Source: JBQTGK01 sp052400665
GTDB lineage: Bacteria > Bacteroidota > Bacteroidia > Bacteroidales > Marinifilaceae
Assembly: GCA_052400665.1 (NCBI GenBank)
Contig: JBQTGK010000013.1
Reading direction: 5' to 3' (one strand)
Length of the DNA stretch: 64,000 nt
Both the position numbers and the translations under genes were made by a program. The notes below the pieces were generated by a model. That model was given only the letters and a program-made list of their open reading frames with translations, made no database searches and had not been told where the DNA came from. Positions 45,601 through 55,043 of the stretch are shown piece after piece (positions within the stretch are counted from its first letter, which is position 1; each line of letters starts with the position of its first letter).

Positions 45601-48600
45601 GCTTGTAATAGGAATACCTCCTAATGGGGTAATTTTTACCGAGTCTCTTAAGTACGAACATCTAATTTCAAAATCTCCTTCATAGTGCGATGTTTCGATA
45701 TCAAAACCAATTGCAGTTGGCTCTGTTAATACAATTTCCTTTTTATACTCACATGCTTCCAACTTATCGGTAATACTGAGTTGATATTTGCCCGCGGGTA
45801 TATTTTTAAATGTTTGAATTTCATTACTTACATCTTCGAATTCCTGAACTATAGAAACATTCGTCAATTTAAGCTTATACGGAGAAATCCCTCCTAAAGC
45901 CTGTACTTTAACACTATCGGTTAAGCCATTACATCTAATTTCAAATCCTTCAAAATTTGAAAGAATTATATTGGATTGAATTGGATCGGGCTGTTTTAAA
46001 GTAATTGCACTCTCAACAAAACAATCTGTATTATATGCTCCTGTAACCTTAACATTATAAATGCCAGCAGGCAAATCCTCAAAAAACACTTCTTCGTTAG
46101 CATGCTTAGTTACCATTTTAGTATTACTTGCATCAAACAATTCAAAAGTGTAAGGAGTAATTCCTCCTGTTGCTCTTGCCCATATACTATCTGTTGCTCC
46201 AAAACATTTGATTTGATATTGTTCTGCTTTGTTTGATTCATACAGATTGCTCGATAACTCCAATTGCAATTCCAATGGTTCTTTTAGTATTGGTTTGTAT
46301 TGTTTTGGACAATTTTTGGCATCCACAATATCAAAAACCGGCCCTGTTCCCGTTACCTCAAAATCTACATATCCTCCCGATTCAGATATTACATTCGTTT
46401 CTCCATTATAGATTATCTGGTAAGGTGCAAAACCTCCTTCTACCATCACACCAATTGTTTCTCTAGCTCCGAAACAGGTAAAATCGAAAACTTCGCCAGT
46501 TTTATCATCAACGTATTTTGCCGCATCTCTATCAAACTTTATTTCTTCAGGTTGATTTAATTTAAAATCTACTTTATTGGACTGACAACCTCTTGAATCG
46601 GTAGTAAGAATACTATAATTGCCAGCTCCCAAATTTTTCGCTGAAACTCCTACATCTGCAGCAACTTCGTTTAATTCTTGATACAAAGATCCTTCTTTCC
46701 ATATTTGAACAGAATAATTTGCAGTACCACCATTCACTATTATTTCACTGCCATCTTCACTTCCAAAGCAATCAAAATTAGCAACACCGCCCTCACTTAG
46801 TATATCAACTCCCAATACAAATAATTGATTTACAATAAAATTAGGCTGGCGCAATTCATTTTCCATTTTAAAATAGCAGCCATTGTCATCTGCTATCTCT
46901 ACCAAATACTTTCCAGCTGATAAATTGCTTTGATTAAATTCCCTTCCAACTCTTCCAGCATTAACCTCTGCTTCTTTAGTTATGGTATAAGAGTATTGTC
47001 CATCTCTAGTTGTTCCACCTAAAATATCACTTTCCCAAAAACCATTATCGTAGTCAAAACATGTTGGTTCCACAAAGGTCATATCACCTTCAATAATTTG
47101 TAATAAATCAGGCTGCCCAAGATTTTGGGAATCTTCTACTCTACAACCATTTGCATCCACTGTAACAAATTTATAATTCCCTGTTTCCAGAGAGTTAAAT
47201 ACCGGAGAATTCCCTTCTATTTGTCCCAAACCAATATCGGGCTGACCAACAACCAATTGGTAAATATTGGTGTTATACCCCAAAGTGGCACCTCCGTTAA
47301 TGCTTAATTGAATTTGTCCATCCTCTTTATTCGAATCATCACCCATATCCAACTCATGACAAGAAGGAATGCTAACAGCTCCAAAATTTATCTTAAGCTC
47401 TTCCGGCTTCTTAATTTCAATTGACTCTTCAATAGTACAGCCATTAATATCAGTAAGTATATATGTATAATGTCCTTCATCTAGATTATCGAATCTTGTC
47501 ACTCCTGTATTTTCCTTAGAAACATTTGATTTACCATCACACATTTGCAGTAAATTGTAAGTTGTGCCAGCTCCTCCTTCTGGTGTCACATCAACATATC
47601 CTAATAAATCTGAACATTTTATTTGAAAACCTCCCTGATAAACTGTTGTGCTTAGATTTAGATTTAGTTTTTCCGGCTCAATTAAAATAACTTCGCTTGC
47701 GAGCTCAACATTATAAGAATCTCGTAGAATTAAATTATAAGTCCCTGCAGGCATTTCATTAATATCCTTCTCCAGGTTTCCCAAGTTGGTAAATGAACGT
47801 GACACTCCAACACCATTTACCGTTAAAGCATAAGGGCTAATTCCTCCATTAGGTTCTACTGTAATTCCTCCCTTTAAACCTTTGCATGCAATATCAAATC
47901 CATTGGTTTTGTGGTAAGTAATTGGCAATTCTAATTTCTCAGGCTCTTTTAAGGTAATAACAGTTGTTTCAGAACACCCCAGATGCTTTCCTGTTACACT
48001 TACCTTGTATGTTCCTGCTTTTACACCTGTAAATAAGCAATCTCCATCCTCTGATTGCTTTGAATCAATTTCTACATCACCTTTTAAAAGTTTTATAGTA
48101 TAAGGAGCAATACCGCCTGAAGCTTTTACTCTTATTTCATCGGTTTCACCAAATTGCTTAATGTTATATACCTCCCCAGCCCCAGATGTATAATTATTAG
48201 GAAATAAATTCAGGCCTAAAACAGCAGGTTCTTTTAATTCAACTTTAAAATTAGGTTTACACCCCAAAGCATCTGATATCTCAATTTGTGGTTTTGTTCC
48301 CTGCACATCAAAACCTGTTGTGCCACCAGAAATATTTATCTCCTTATTTGTACTTCCATATTTTAATGAATAAGGAGCTATACCTTCACTCACTTCTAGT
48401 TCTATGGTTTCAACATCTCCAAAACATTTGTAATTAAAACCTGAATAATCTGCATAAGTAGGAGTAACTTGCACTTCTGATGGTTCTTTCAGCTCAAAAG
48501 TTTTATCACTACCCAATGAGCATCCATTCGAATCTTCTATGACCAAACTATAACTTCCAGCACTTAAATTTCCAATTACAACTTCAGTATCTGCACTATC

Positions 48601-50796
48601 AACATTATCTGTTTGTGAGTATAATCCTTTAGATAGAGTATAGGTGTACGGCGGTGTTCCTCCACGTATTTTAAATTTCACTTCACCATCATCATAACCA
48701 TTACAACTAATATGAATGTCATTACCCGCAATTTTTCTTGTTCGCTGAAATTCATAAATCTCAACAGGATCATTTTCTATAAATTTTCTTTTGGCACTAG
48801 AGCTACAACCATGACTTTCTTTCGCATAAAAAGTATGCTCCCTAGCGTCCACTTCAAAACTCAGCGATTCTGTTGAAGAAGCCGAACCAGCAGAAATTTC
48901 ATTATCCATATCGAATTGATAACTTCCACTCCCACCCTGTGCAGATACTTCAAAGCTGGTAGTCCCCCCAAAACAAGAAATTACAGGAAGATTTTCATCC
49001 GCAACAAAAAACTTAAATTTTGCATCTCTGCTTAATACTGCTGTTCCTTGCCCTCTACAGCCAGCAACATCTTCTATATACAAAGGAATTTCTGCTGTTT
49101 CACTATAATTTGGCAACTCACTGCTTCCCGCTAACAATCTTGGTGAAGTTTCTATATTTACATTATCAAGGCTATATTTGTATCCACCGAGACCACCTTG
49201 AGTTTCAACACTATTTAAATCTACCACGTATTGATCACAAGTGCCGTTGGATATGAAATTAACGTTATTCTTAAGCTCAATAATTTTATTTTCCTCAATC
49301 GTAAAACTAATTGTATCATGCCCTATTAGCATACGCTCTTGAACTCCATCGTGTTTATTAAAAAACTCCGTGGTATCAATTGTACTATTTAAAAATGAAT
49401 TATTGACTATAAGCTTATAATTCCCAGCTTGTAGCTTGTCTATCTTCAACTCTTTGGGATCTCCTAAGACATCACTATCATCAAATTTCACGTGGAAAGG
49501 TCCTTTCACAAGGCCAACCTTATCTTTGATCACAATAATTCTATACTCATCAACGCCCTTCCCTAAATCTCCATCTACTTTAAAGCTAAGTTCTCCGCTA
49601 TCACCACCAAAACATGTAACTTTTTTTGTAGTAACAGGTTCGATAATGTTAGGAAAACCAGGGAATACATCCACAATAATTACTTTATCCTCCTCTATAC
49701 ATCGTAAAGGATCTTTGTCATCAGTACGAACTATCGTTTGAACTTTAAACTTAAAATTCCGATGGAATTTATTTGATTCAGGCAATTGGTAATCACAAGT
49801 TCCATCCGATGTAATATTTGATCCTGTTTTACTGTCAATGGCTGGTACAAACACAGGAATATCTTCGTATTCATCTATCAAATTAACATAATAAAATTGA
49901 TACAAAGGACTATCAAATCCTTCGTGAATTACAAATAATTCACAATATCTAGTAAGAGTTCTAATTTCTTCGTTTGTAAGACTAGAATAAAGGTTAGGAT
50001 TTGCTTCCTCTTCTGCTGTAAGTTCTCGTCCCAATGCTGTAGCCCATGGAAAAGAACCATAAGTACCTTCATAGGCATCAATAAACATATAACTAACAAC
50101 CTTTTGCCCTGTTGCATCAGGAGTTGTTGCATTATCAATTTGCACCGACCATTCATACTCAAAGTTAGCACCTTCAGGTTTATCTACTTTTAAAGGTACT
50201 ACTGAACCTTCCTCAAAGCTAGTTTCATCTGCAGAAGGACTTGTAATTTCTATTGAGGGTGGAGTAATGTAATATTCTACTTCAATCATCCAACATGAAT
50301 GTGCATCACTCCCCTTAGCACTTTCAATTTTTTTCGTATGCCATCCCGGTGAATTATTATCCTCCAAAAGTGATTTCACACTAAAATCGCCATACTGTAC
50401 ATGTTTATCAGAACTATTTCCTCCGTCATGTTCCCATCCTTTAAAACTAAAAGTATAATCTGAATCCGAATAATAATCTACTAATGTCTTACCTGATAAT
50501 TTAACTTTCTTTTTATAAAGCCAATACCCAGGTAAATAATCATGATCAAAATCTTGCCAATACGATTTATCAATCTTAATTCCACTAGCGAATACATAAT
50601 CTTGCTTTACATCATTTTTCCAAAACCTTAACCTACACTCTGCCCAACTATCATTATCATGAATATATCTCCCACATATTTTATTTAATCTTATCTCAAT
50701 CTCCACCTCCCCATTGTAAACCAAATCTTGCGCTTTTACAGAAAAAATTCCAAATAAAAAAGCAAGTATAAAAAAGAGTAAAAATCTAAATTTCAT
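42622..50796 (-). CDS. Giant T9SS-secreted SprB-repeat protein (adhesin-like)
   Basis: 2724 residues. Signal peptide 1-22, an N-terminal region of about 350 residues with predicted Ig-like strands, then about 25 SprB-type repeats of 75-110 residues running nearly to the end. Each repeat has a Cys near its start (xxxCFGxxDG), GGxxPYxY in the middle and a closing LxAGxYxxxVxDxxGC...LxEP. A PKD/Ig-like stretch precedes the C-terminal type A sorting domain (KLYPNPNRGDFHLNL ... KRVLKFLVF), which sends the protein through the type IX system. SprB itself is the mobile gliding adhesin of Flavobacterium; related proteins serve adhesion or biofilm. The central repeats contain a tandem segmental duplication. 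It follows an FN3 protein gene, separated by a (CAA)10 microsatellite. Confidence 0.88.
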   Translation of the reverse strand: MKFRFLLFFILAFLFGIFSVKAQDLVYNGEVEIEIRLNKICGRYIHDNDSWAECRLRFWKNDVKQDYVFASGIKIDKSYWQDFDHDYLPGYWLYKKKVKLSGKTLVDYYSDSDYTFSFKGWEHDGGNSSDKHVQYGDFSVKSLLEDNNSPGWHTKKIESAKGSDAHSCWMIEVEYYITPPSIEITSPSADETSFEEGSVVPLKVDKPEGANFEYEWSVQIDNATTPDATGQKVVSYMFIDAYEGTYGSFPWATALGRELTAEEEANPNLYSSLTNEEIRTLTRYCELFVIHEGFDSPLYQFYYVNLIDEYEDIPVFVPAIDSKTGSNITSDGTCDYQLPESNKFHRNFKFKVQTIVRTDDKDPLRCIEEDKVIIVDVFPGFPNIIEPVTTKKVTCFGGDSGELSFKVDGDLGKGVDEYRIIVIKDKVGLVKGPFHVKFDDSDVLGDPKELKIDKLQAGNYKLIVNNSFLNSTIDTTEFFNKHDGVQERMLIGHDTISFTIEENKIIELKNNVNFISNGTCDQYVVDLNSVETQGGLGGYKYSLDNVNIETSPRLLAGSSELPNYSETAEIPLYIEDVAGCRGQGTAVLSRDAKFKFFVADENLPVISCFGGTTSFEVSAQGGSGSYQFDMDNEISAGSASSTESLSFEVDAREHTFYAKESHGCSSSAKRKFIENDPVEIYEFQRTRKIAGNDIHISCNGYDDGEVKFKIRGGTPPYTYTLSKGLYSQTDNVDSADTEVVIGNLSAGSYSLVIEDSNGCSLGSDKTFELKEPSEVQVTPTYADYSGFNYKCFGDVETIELEVSEGIAPYSLKYGSTNKEINISGGTTGFDVQGTKPQIEISDALGCKPNFKVELKEPAVLGLNLFPNNYTSGAGEVYNIKQFGETDEIRVKASGGIAPYTIKLLKGDVEIDSKQSEDGDCLFTGVKAGTYKVSVTGKHLGCSETTVITLKEPEKLELPITYHKTNGFDIACKGLKGGITVEPNGGISPYALTVNGVGVSRSFTNLGNLEKDINEMPAGTYNLILRDSYNVELASEVILIEPEKLNLNLSTTVYQGGFQIKCSDLLGYVDVTPEGGAGTTYNLLQMCDGKSNVSKENTGVTRFDNLDEGHYTYILTDINGCTIEESIEIKKPEELKINFGAVSIPSCHELDMGDDSNKEDGQIQLSINGGATLGYNTNIYQLVVGQPDIGLGQIEGNSPVFNSLETGNYKFVTVDANGCRVEDSQNLGQPDLLQIIEGDMTFVEPTCFDYDNGFWESDILGGTTRDGQYSYTITKEAEVNAGRVGREFNQSNLSAGKYLVEIADDNGCYFKMENELRQPNFIVNQLFVLGVDILSEGGVANFDCFGSEDGSEIIVNGGTANYSVQIWKEGSLYQELNEVAADVGVSAKNLGAGNYSILTTDSRGCQSNKVDFKLNQPEEIKFDRDAAKYVDDKTGEVFDFTCFGARETIGVMVEGGFAPYQIIYNGETNVISESGGYVDFEVTGTGPVFDIVDAKNCPKQYKPILKEPLELQLELSSNLYESNKAEQYQIKCFGATDSIWARATGGITPYTFELFDASNTKMVTKHANEEVFFEDLPAGIYNVKVTGAYNTDCFVESAITLKQPDPIQSNIILSNFEGFEIRCNGLTDSVKVQALGGISPYKLKLTNVSIVQEFEDVSNEIQTFKNIPAGKYQLSITDKLEACEYKKEIVLTEPTAIGFDIETSHYEGDFEIRCSYLRDSVKITPLGGIPITSTSEYTIEQTDERGDRQLGNVAADENLVFKNLDAGMFSYTVSDVNRCKLNKIIELRKPDSLEITGIDFTIPTCHEKDMGDISKRSDGEIKVQIQGGVSFGGGYYDYLLNKMPHSETTDRLDSIRGITNAVFKSLETGEYIIEVRDVNACRVKIDEQQLQQADWLHIEKFNLVIPQCYEAKDGFLESEIIGGISATGNYSYVLSKNGEAFRNGSTGIEWNQDQLGKGKYIIEITDDLGCYFKQEEEMLQPDEMSIDFNVMGVTDFGNNDGAAQVIVSGGNGGYRYQWYHKGEKYLNGEHERIDDLYAGEYTVEVWDQNNCPYGNNDFGIANGLKKTVSIKEPGSKLSIVANPVMTSYYGAEDGGLQVSAVGGWPYAVWPGYEFSLNYGDWTITNQFENLKAGLYHVRVRDSKGVLDSIEVEVEEPDEIIILLEKRDCLCNKDNSGEVTVRANGGTAPYTYAINYAIDFNRSNEFTGLKAGSYRIFVKDKLGNVQSKYVDIEEPEALNIEFIDLKHSTCNSSNGSVQIQIFGGSPDYYVDWGDFYPNDKLHPNNLRAKEYFIEVTDANSCTSTKSFLVEEMSGPEISLKQLKEVSCHESKDGEIVIEVNNGTTPYDIVWRGLDDSYSTVVNQLGKGSYSVTVSDANNCFDEAEYEITGPEELELYVSSLQSPNCVGINDGSILMTAIGGSPEYIYSLNEESNKQGWFNNLGAGEMMLQVTDVNGCKKELEAELTAPVPVTIELPNEYFLCKNQTEIVSSGIEGANSSWFYNDVQFSNEKEVELYQEGNYLLKLTTDKGCKAEHEFNLSYLDYEVVADFIIPAEAIVGDTIVAVDISWEMPDSVRWVFPNEMEVIKKQDASIWFRVLQAGSYDIGMYVFKNECSDYVEKIVNVANISTKRKAGFIQPKEAYVMEAKLYPNPNRGDFHLNLVLNKMEDVNIQIFDVQRAIKIDSRAGFNSAIYQFDFNDKSLFRAHKTYAVVILVGNEKRVLKFLVF
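44580..48490 (-). repeat. ~1.95-kb tandem segmental duplication inside the giant gene
   Basis: Two adjacent blocks of eight SprB-type repeats, about 46560-48490 and 44580-46560, keep the same order of repeat types. Matching landmarks include the Tyr-containing NNYTSGAGEVYNIK/SNLYESNKAEQYQIK repeats, CHELDMGDDSNKEDG/CHEKDMGDISKRSDG and NGCYFKMENELRQP/LGCYFKQEEEMLQP. The copies have diverged at the protein level, so the event is old. Block limits are estimated to within about 50 bases. Confidence 0.75.
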
Positions 50797-50833
50797 ATTA
50801 ATGTTTTTTAGGATGTTAATAAAATGTGGCTTT

Positions 50834-50863
50834 CAACAACAACAACAACAACAACAACAACAA
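50834..50863. repeat. (CAA)10 microsatellite upstream of the giant gene
   Basis: Ten perfect CAA units ((TTG)10 on the coding strand) fill most of the 68-base gap between the FN3 gene stop (50865) and the giant gene start (50796). It starts 38 bases upstream of that ATG. It is non-coding, so copy-number change would alter spacing rather than frame. Confidence 0.95.
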
Positions 50864-50864
50864 A

Positions 50865-52955
50865 CTAGTAATGAACACTATACACTTCGGTAAAAGGAGA
50901 TTTTCCACCATCTTTGTAAATGGCTTGCAATCGATACTGATAATGGGTATTTAAAAGCACTTGAGTATCCTCAATCTGAGTTTTATTTTGGACCAAACGA
51001 TAGAATTTCAACTTTTCGCCTTCTACCGCTTTATAGATGTTTACCTGTACAATTTGTTTGTTGGCAGCTTTCCATTGCAACAATATATGCCCTTCGTATG
51101 TATTTGCCTCTACTTTTACCTCCTTTAATTCTGGACGGAAACCATCATCAGCAATCTCTGCTTGTAGCCATTTCTCAGCTGACGATTGATTTTTCGCTGC
51201 ATCTTCGGCAATGATACAATACAGGTAAGCAACTCCCTTTTTTGCACTCTCATCTATGTAGGTTTGAATGGAATCGGCAATGGAAAAGTTTGCAATGGTA
51301 TCACACAGGACACTCCCCTTCGACTTTCGAAGGAGTTTTTCAAATTTGGTATCTACAGAAAAACTATGTACCCAACTTAATTTAATGCCGTCATCCATAA
51401 TTTCATAATCTGAAAATATGGGTGGCACTGGTGGAATAGTATCTGGTTTCTGTAGCTGTAAAGCCTCACTTAACTCAGACTGATTAAAGCGCTGATCGAT
51501 AGCAGCAACTTTGTAGTAAATTTTTGGTGTTAAATTGTACAAATTGATAGAATCTACAAAAAATGTATCTTGGGTATGTACTTTGGTAATCTGGCTAAAT
51601 TCATCGACCATAAAATTTGATCGAAACACACGGTATCCATTTATATCTTTCTCTTTTCCTGCACTCCAACTTAAATGCACCAAACCTGTGGAGTCTATTC
51701 TCCCTTTTAAGTTGACTGGTGGAGCCGGAGGAATACTATCCTGCAGTTGCACCAATAATGGAACCGAATAAAAACTATCGTCGTTTACTCCTGTAGTTTT
51801 AATTTTATAATAATTGGTACTTAAGGGTTCCCTATCGATAAATGATCTAACATTCTTATTCAATATTCCCGATACAGATTTAAAATTTCCGCTTGATACA
51901 TTGGCTCTTAACACCTCCGTATTTTTTACATATTGCCCTCCAACCGAATCCAATTCCCAATAAATCTCTGCTGCACCATTTTTATTAATTTGTTGGTCGA
52001 GATCAACATAAGCAATTCTATATTGTGGTTTTCCCATTGCCTTAACTGGTTCGGAATACGGTCCTTTTTCACCAAAAGCCGTTAATCCATAAATACGGTA
52101 CTGATACTCCTTTAGCAATTCGGGCAAAGAATCAGTCTTCATCATATCCATAGGAATATCACCATCATCGCCGTAGGTTAATACAATTGGAGATTTGTTA
52201 ATGGCATGGAAAGTTTTCCCATCATCATCCGAACGTTCTACCATATAGGCATTGTACACAGTCGACAACAAAAACTGATTCCATATAACCATTGCTCTTT
52301 TTCCTTCAACCCTGGTATTCAATCCTAAAGGTTTTTGCAGTGGTTGGTAATCGGCTACGCCTGTGTAAACATAACCAGTATCTATTTTGGCATTTAAATT
52401 GGTAGGATAAACACGGTACAAATACATTTCATTTTCTTTAATATTTGTATCAACATAATTTAATCCCATTGCTTTGGAAACCCTTGCCGATTGATCGGCT
52501 GCAAACATGGCAAAAGAGTATCTATTTTCCTGTTCTCGGGTTTTGTGAATCATCTGCATCATGGGACTTTCTTTGGGGTCAACCAACTCAAACTCCTCAC
52601 CATATAAAGCCTGGGCAGCCACACAAAGCCAATCGTAATCCATAACAGTAGAATCCTGCATGGCATTCTCCCACCATGCTTCATTTTTGGCTTTTATTCC
52701 TTCCTGCAACAACTTATATTCGGGTTGAGCCAACTGCTTGCCATTGCGATACAAAACAAAACGCTCCAAAGTATAACCCAAAATATTTGCCTTTTTCCAC
52801 AAAATATGATGATTAGGAGCCCAACGCAACAACACTTTATCTTTTTTGGGCGAAGCCAGAATTGCTACACCACGTTTTACTTCAGATTCCTTCTCTTGCG
52901 AATAAGCAAAACTTACGTATAAGCTCAATAAAAATATTGTTATCAGTCGTTTCAT
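50865..52955 (-). CDS. Secreted multi-FN3-domain protein
   Basis: 696 residues with a signal peptide (1-20). After an N-terminal region of about 190 residues come at least four fibronectin-type-III-like units, recognisable by PPAPPVNLKGRIDSTGLVHLSWSAGKEKDINGYRVFRS-type strands (first P-rich linker near 405, next near 505) and ending YRLQAIYKDGGKSPFTEVYSV. No T9SS sorting domain or catalytic motif is visible at the C-terminus. It is directly upstream of the giant SprB-repeat gene on the same strand, so the two likely form a surface or adhesion module; the FN3 protein may help anchor or mature the giant protein. Confidence 0.72.
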   Translation of the reverse strand: MKRLITIFLLSLYVSFAYSQEKESEVKRGVAILASPKKDKVLLRWAPNHHILWKKANILGYTLERFVLYRNGKQLAQPEYKLLQEGIKAKNEAWWENAMQDSTVMDYDWLCVAAQALYGEEFELVDPKESPMMQMIHKTREQENRYSFAMFAADQSARVSKAMGLNYVDTNIKENEMYLYRVYPTNLNAKIDTGYVYTGVADYQPLQKPLGLNTRVEGKRAMVIWNQFLLSTVYNAYMVERSDDDGKTFHAINKSPIVLTYGDDGDIPMDMMKTDSLPELLKEYQYRIYGLTAFGEKGPYSEPVKAMGKPQYRIAYVDLDQQINKNGAAEIYWELDSVGGQYVKNTEVLRANVSSGNFKSVSGILNKNVRSFIDREPLSTNYYKIKTTGVNDDSFYSVPLLVQLQDSIPPAPPVNLKGRIDSTGLVHLSWSAGKEKDINGYRVFRSNFMVDEFSQITKVHTQDTFFVDSINLYNLTPKIYYKVAAIDQRFNQSELSEALQLQKPDTIPPVPPIFSDYEIMDDGIKLSWVHSFSVDTKFEKLLRKSKGSVLCDTIANFSIADSIQTYIDESAKKGVAYLYCIIAEDAAKNQSSAEKWLQAEIADDGFRPELKEVKVEANTYEGHILLQWKAANKQIVQVNIYKAVEGEKLKFYRLVQNKTQIEDTQVLLNTHYQYRLQAIYKDGGKSPFTEVYSVHY

Positions 52956-53055
52956 TCGTTATTGTTTTTCTCTGTCATTAAATTCCTAAGGAATTTTTAA
53001 AATCACATCATCATTTGGTTATAGTTAGCTGCAAAATACTGCTACGCGGAAAACT

Positions 53056-54801
53056 CTACTCAATCCCTATACACTCCAGGTAATCCGATACAAATCCATA
53101 AATACTTACAATATCGTTCTCGTATTCGCCATTCTCTATTTTCTCTATCACTTCGGGACAATCGGGTGCAAACTTTGCCAATTCCTTTTTAAAGGCATAC
53201 TGAAACTTTAAAGAAGAGGTAGATTCTCCATAATCATTCCCAGGCTTTTGAAGAATTACAGCATCTTCGTAGCGATACATTTTTATTTTACTGGATTCAA
53301 CATAAACAAAAGCAAAACGGCACTTTCGCGTCTGAATTTCCGCTCCACCTCTGGCTTCTTTATTGGCATTGTATGAAAATTTTACCGGTACGTATTTATG
53401 AATAGATCCGGTATCGCCACCATTAAAACTACTCCTTGTAAGATATTTACAATTCTTAGCTTTAAACATTCTCTTGTTAATTCTCCCCAAAGAATTAATG
53501 GTCAGTAGAGTAGCACTTTTCCCATCCAAATACGATGGATCCTTTATTGTACTACTTTTTAGTTCGGTATTTACTTTTACGTAGCCTTCGTGCTTATCTC
53601 CCTCATTGGTTTCTACTCCGCCATACAGGTAGCCCAATGCTTTAAACCTTAAATAATTCTCATGCTCCTTTAGCAATTCTTTATTTTTTTTCGAAAAGGA
53701 AACCGAAGTAAAATCTCTTTTAAAATTTCCATTCTCATCGGTATGTAGTTTTCTTAAATCGATTCTTTTTTGAACCATTTCGTTAAAAACAGTACTGCTC
53801 TTTCTCGAATTTAACTCATTAACTTTTGCGTTATAGAAAATGGTTTTCTCATTATCGCCCAATACATAGTTTGCACTAATCACATTGGCATATAAAGCCC
53901 ATAGCACTTTCCTATCCTTTTTGTCGCTCTGCTCGTAATCTTTTGTTTTCTCCAACCAAAATTCGATACATTTTTTCCCTTGCTCCTGTATTTTTAATAG
54001 ATTAGCATCGGTAAATGGCAATGAAAACAAAGCCATATATTCACTGGTAAGTTTGTTGATTTCTGTAAAATCGTAGCCTTTCTTTTTCTTTACCAGATAA
54101 AAAGGAATTTGAGTTTTACCTACATAAAAGTCGAGTTTGCTTACCAAAGGTTTACCCAGATATTTTGTAAAGTAAGCCACCCCTTCGTACAAATCCTCCT
54201 TGTATTTTTCTATGTTCTTTTTAATTCTGCTTACAATTAGATCCTTAGCCAACTTGCGACTCGTAATTTTTTGCTTTTTATAGGTCTTAATCTCTGTAAT
54301 TGGAAACTCATGCTTTTTGTTTTCCTCATAATATTTTGTTCCTGCTTTATCGCTGGCAATAATTTGAACTTCGCAATAAGCCGTTAACTTGCTTTTGTAA
54401 GCAGCAATACTATCGCCTTTTTGCCTGTTGTCTTTTACTTCAACTTTAAACTTTACATCCTTATAGCTTATTTTTATAGTAAGTAAAGTATCCCAATAGT
54501 CCGAATGCCTTAAATAATCGAACTGGTTTAATGCAAGAGAATTAAATATACTTCCGTTTTTTAATCTATCTTCCTCTAATTTTACTGGCTCTAAATTTAT
54601 CTCATCCATTTTTCGAACCGACTCGAATTTAACTTTTCTTAAATCGATTGGGGCATAAACAATTTCGTACTTGTTTATACTAGCAGGTACTACTGTAGAT
54701 GGCAAATGCCATTCTTTAAAATAAACAAGTTTCTCTTTTGCTTTTTGGGCAAATACACTAGTAGAGATAAATAAGGTTAAAATAATCAGCTTGTATTTCA
54801 T
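53056..54801 (-). CDS. Secreted protein of unknown function
   Basis: 581 residues with a clear signal peptide (1-18, ending VFA). I do not recognise a family. The chain is rich in Lys and Glu, has a coiled-coil-like centre, and includes TPR-like helices around 285-330 (LWALYANVISANYVLGDNEKTIFYNAKVNEL). The last 180 residues look beta-rich (HEGYVKVNTELKSSTIKDPSYLDGKSATLLTINSLGRINKRMFK...), possibly several short strands. It is the first of three minus-strand genes (with the FN3 and giant proteins), with a 100-base gap to the FN3 gene, and may be part of the same surface system. Confidence 0.6.
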   Translation of the reverse strand: MKYKLIILTLFISTSVFAQKAKEKLVYFKEWHLPSTVVPASINKYEIVYAPIDLRKVKFESVRKMDEINLEPVKLEEDRLKNGSIFNSLALNQFDYLRHSDYWDTLLTIKISYKDVKFKVEVKDNRQKGDSIAAYKSKLTAYCEVQIIASDKAGTKYYEENKKHEFPITEIKTYKKQKITSRKLAKDLIVSRIKKNIEKYKEDLYEGVAYFTKYLGKPLVSKLDFYVGKTQIPFYLVKKKKGYDFTEINKLTSEYMALFSLPFTDANLLKIQEQGKKCIEFWLEKTKDYEQSDKKDRKVLWALYANVISANYVLGDNEKTIFYNAKVNELNSRKSSTVFNEMVQKRIDLRKLHTDENGNFKRDFTSVSFSKKNKELLKEHENYLRFKALGYLYGGVETNEGDKHEGYVKVNTELKSSTIKDPSYLDGKSATLLTINSLGRINKRMFKAKNCKYLTRSSFNGGDTGSIHKYVPVKFSYNANKEARGGAEIQTRKCRFAFVYVESSKIKMYRYEDAVILQKPGNDYGESTSSLKFQYAFKKELAKFAPDCPEVIEKIENGEYENDIVSIYGFVSDYLECIGIE

Positions 54802-54998
54802 AGTTTTTATTAGGTTTTCTGTAGTGATTTTAAGTATTTCACTTATTATTTTTTTGTTGCGTCAAAATTATATCGTAAGATTTTTTATGTTTTTACGGCA
54901 AAAATTACAAAATAAACACCCTCCGGATTGTAAAATTTACACCAAACAGTTAATCAGTAATACCTAATTGCATTACTTACCACATATCCTTCACAAAC

Positions 54999-55029
54999 CA
55001 CACGATACAATCGTGCGGGAGCGGGGGGG
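54999..55029 (+). repeat. REP palindrome R1
   Basis: CACACGATACAATCGTGCGGG followed by a G-rich tail; stem CACGAT/ATCGTG with a short loop. Same orientation as R3, R7 and R8. The ten preceding bases (TCCTTCACAAAC) are shared with R8. Confidence 0.85.
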
Positions 55030-55043
55030 TAGCGGGGGACACA

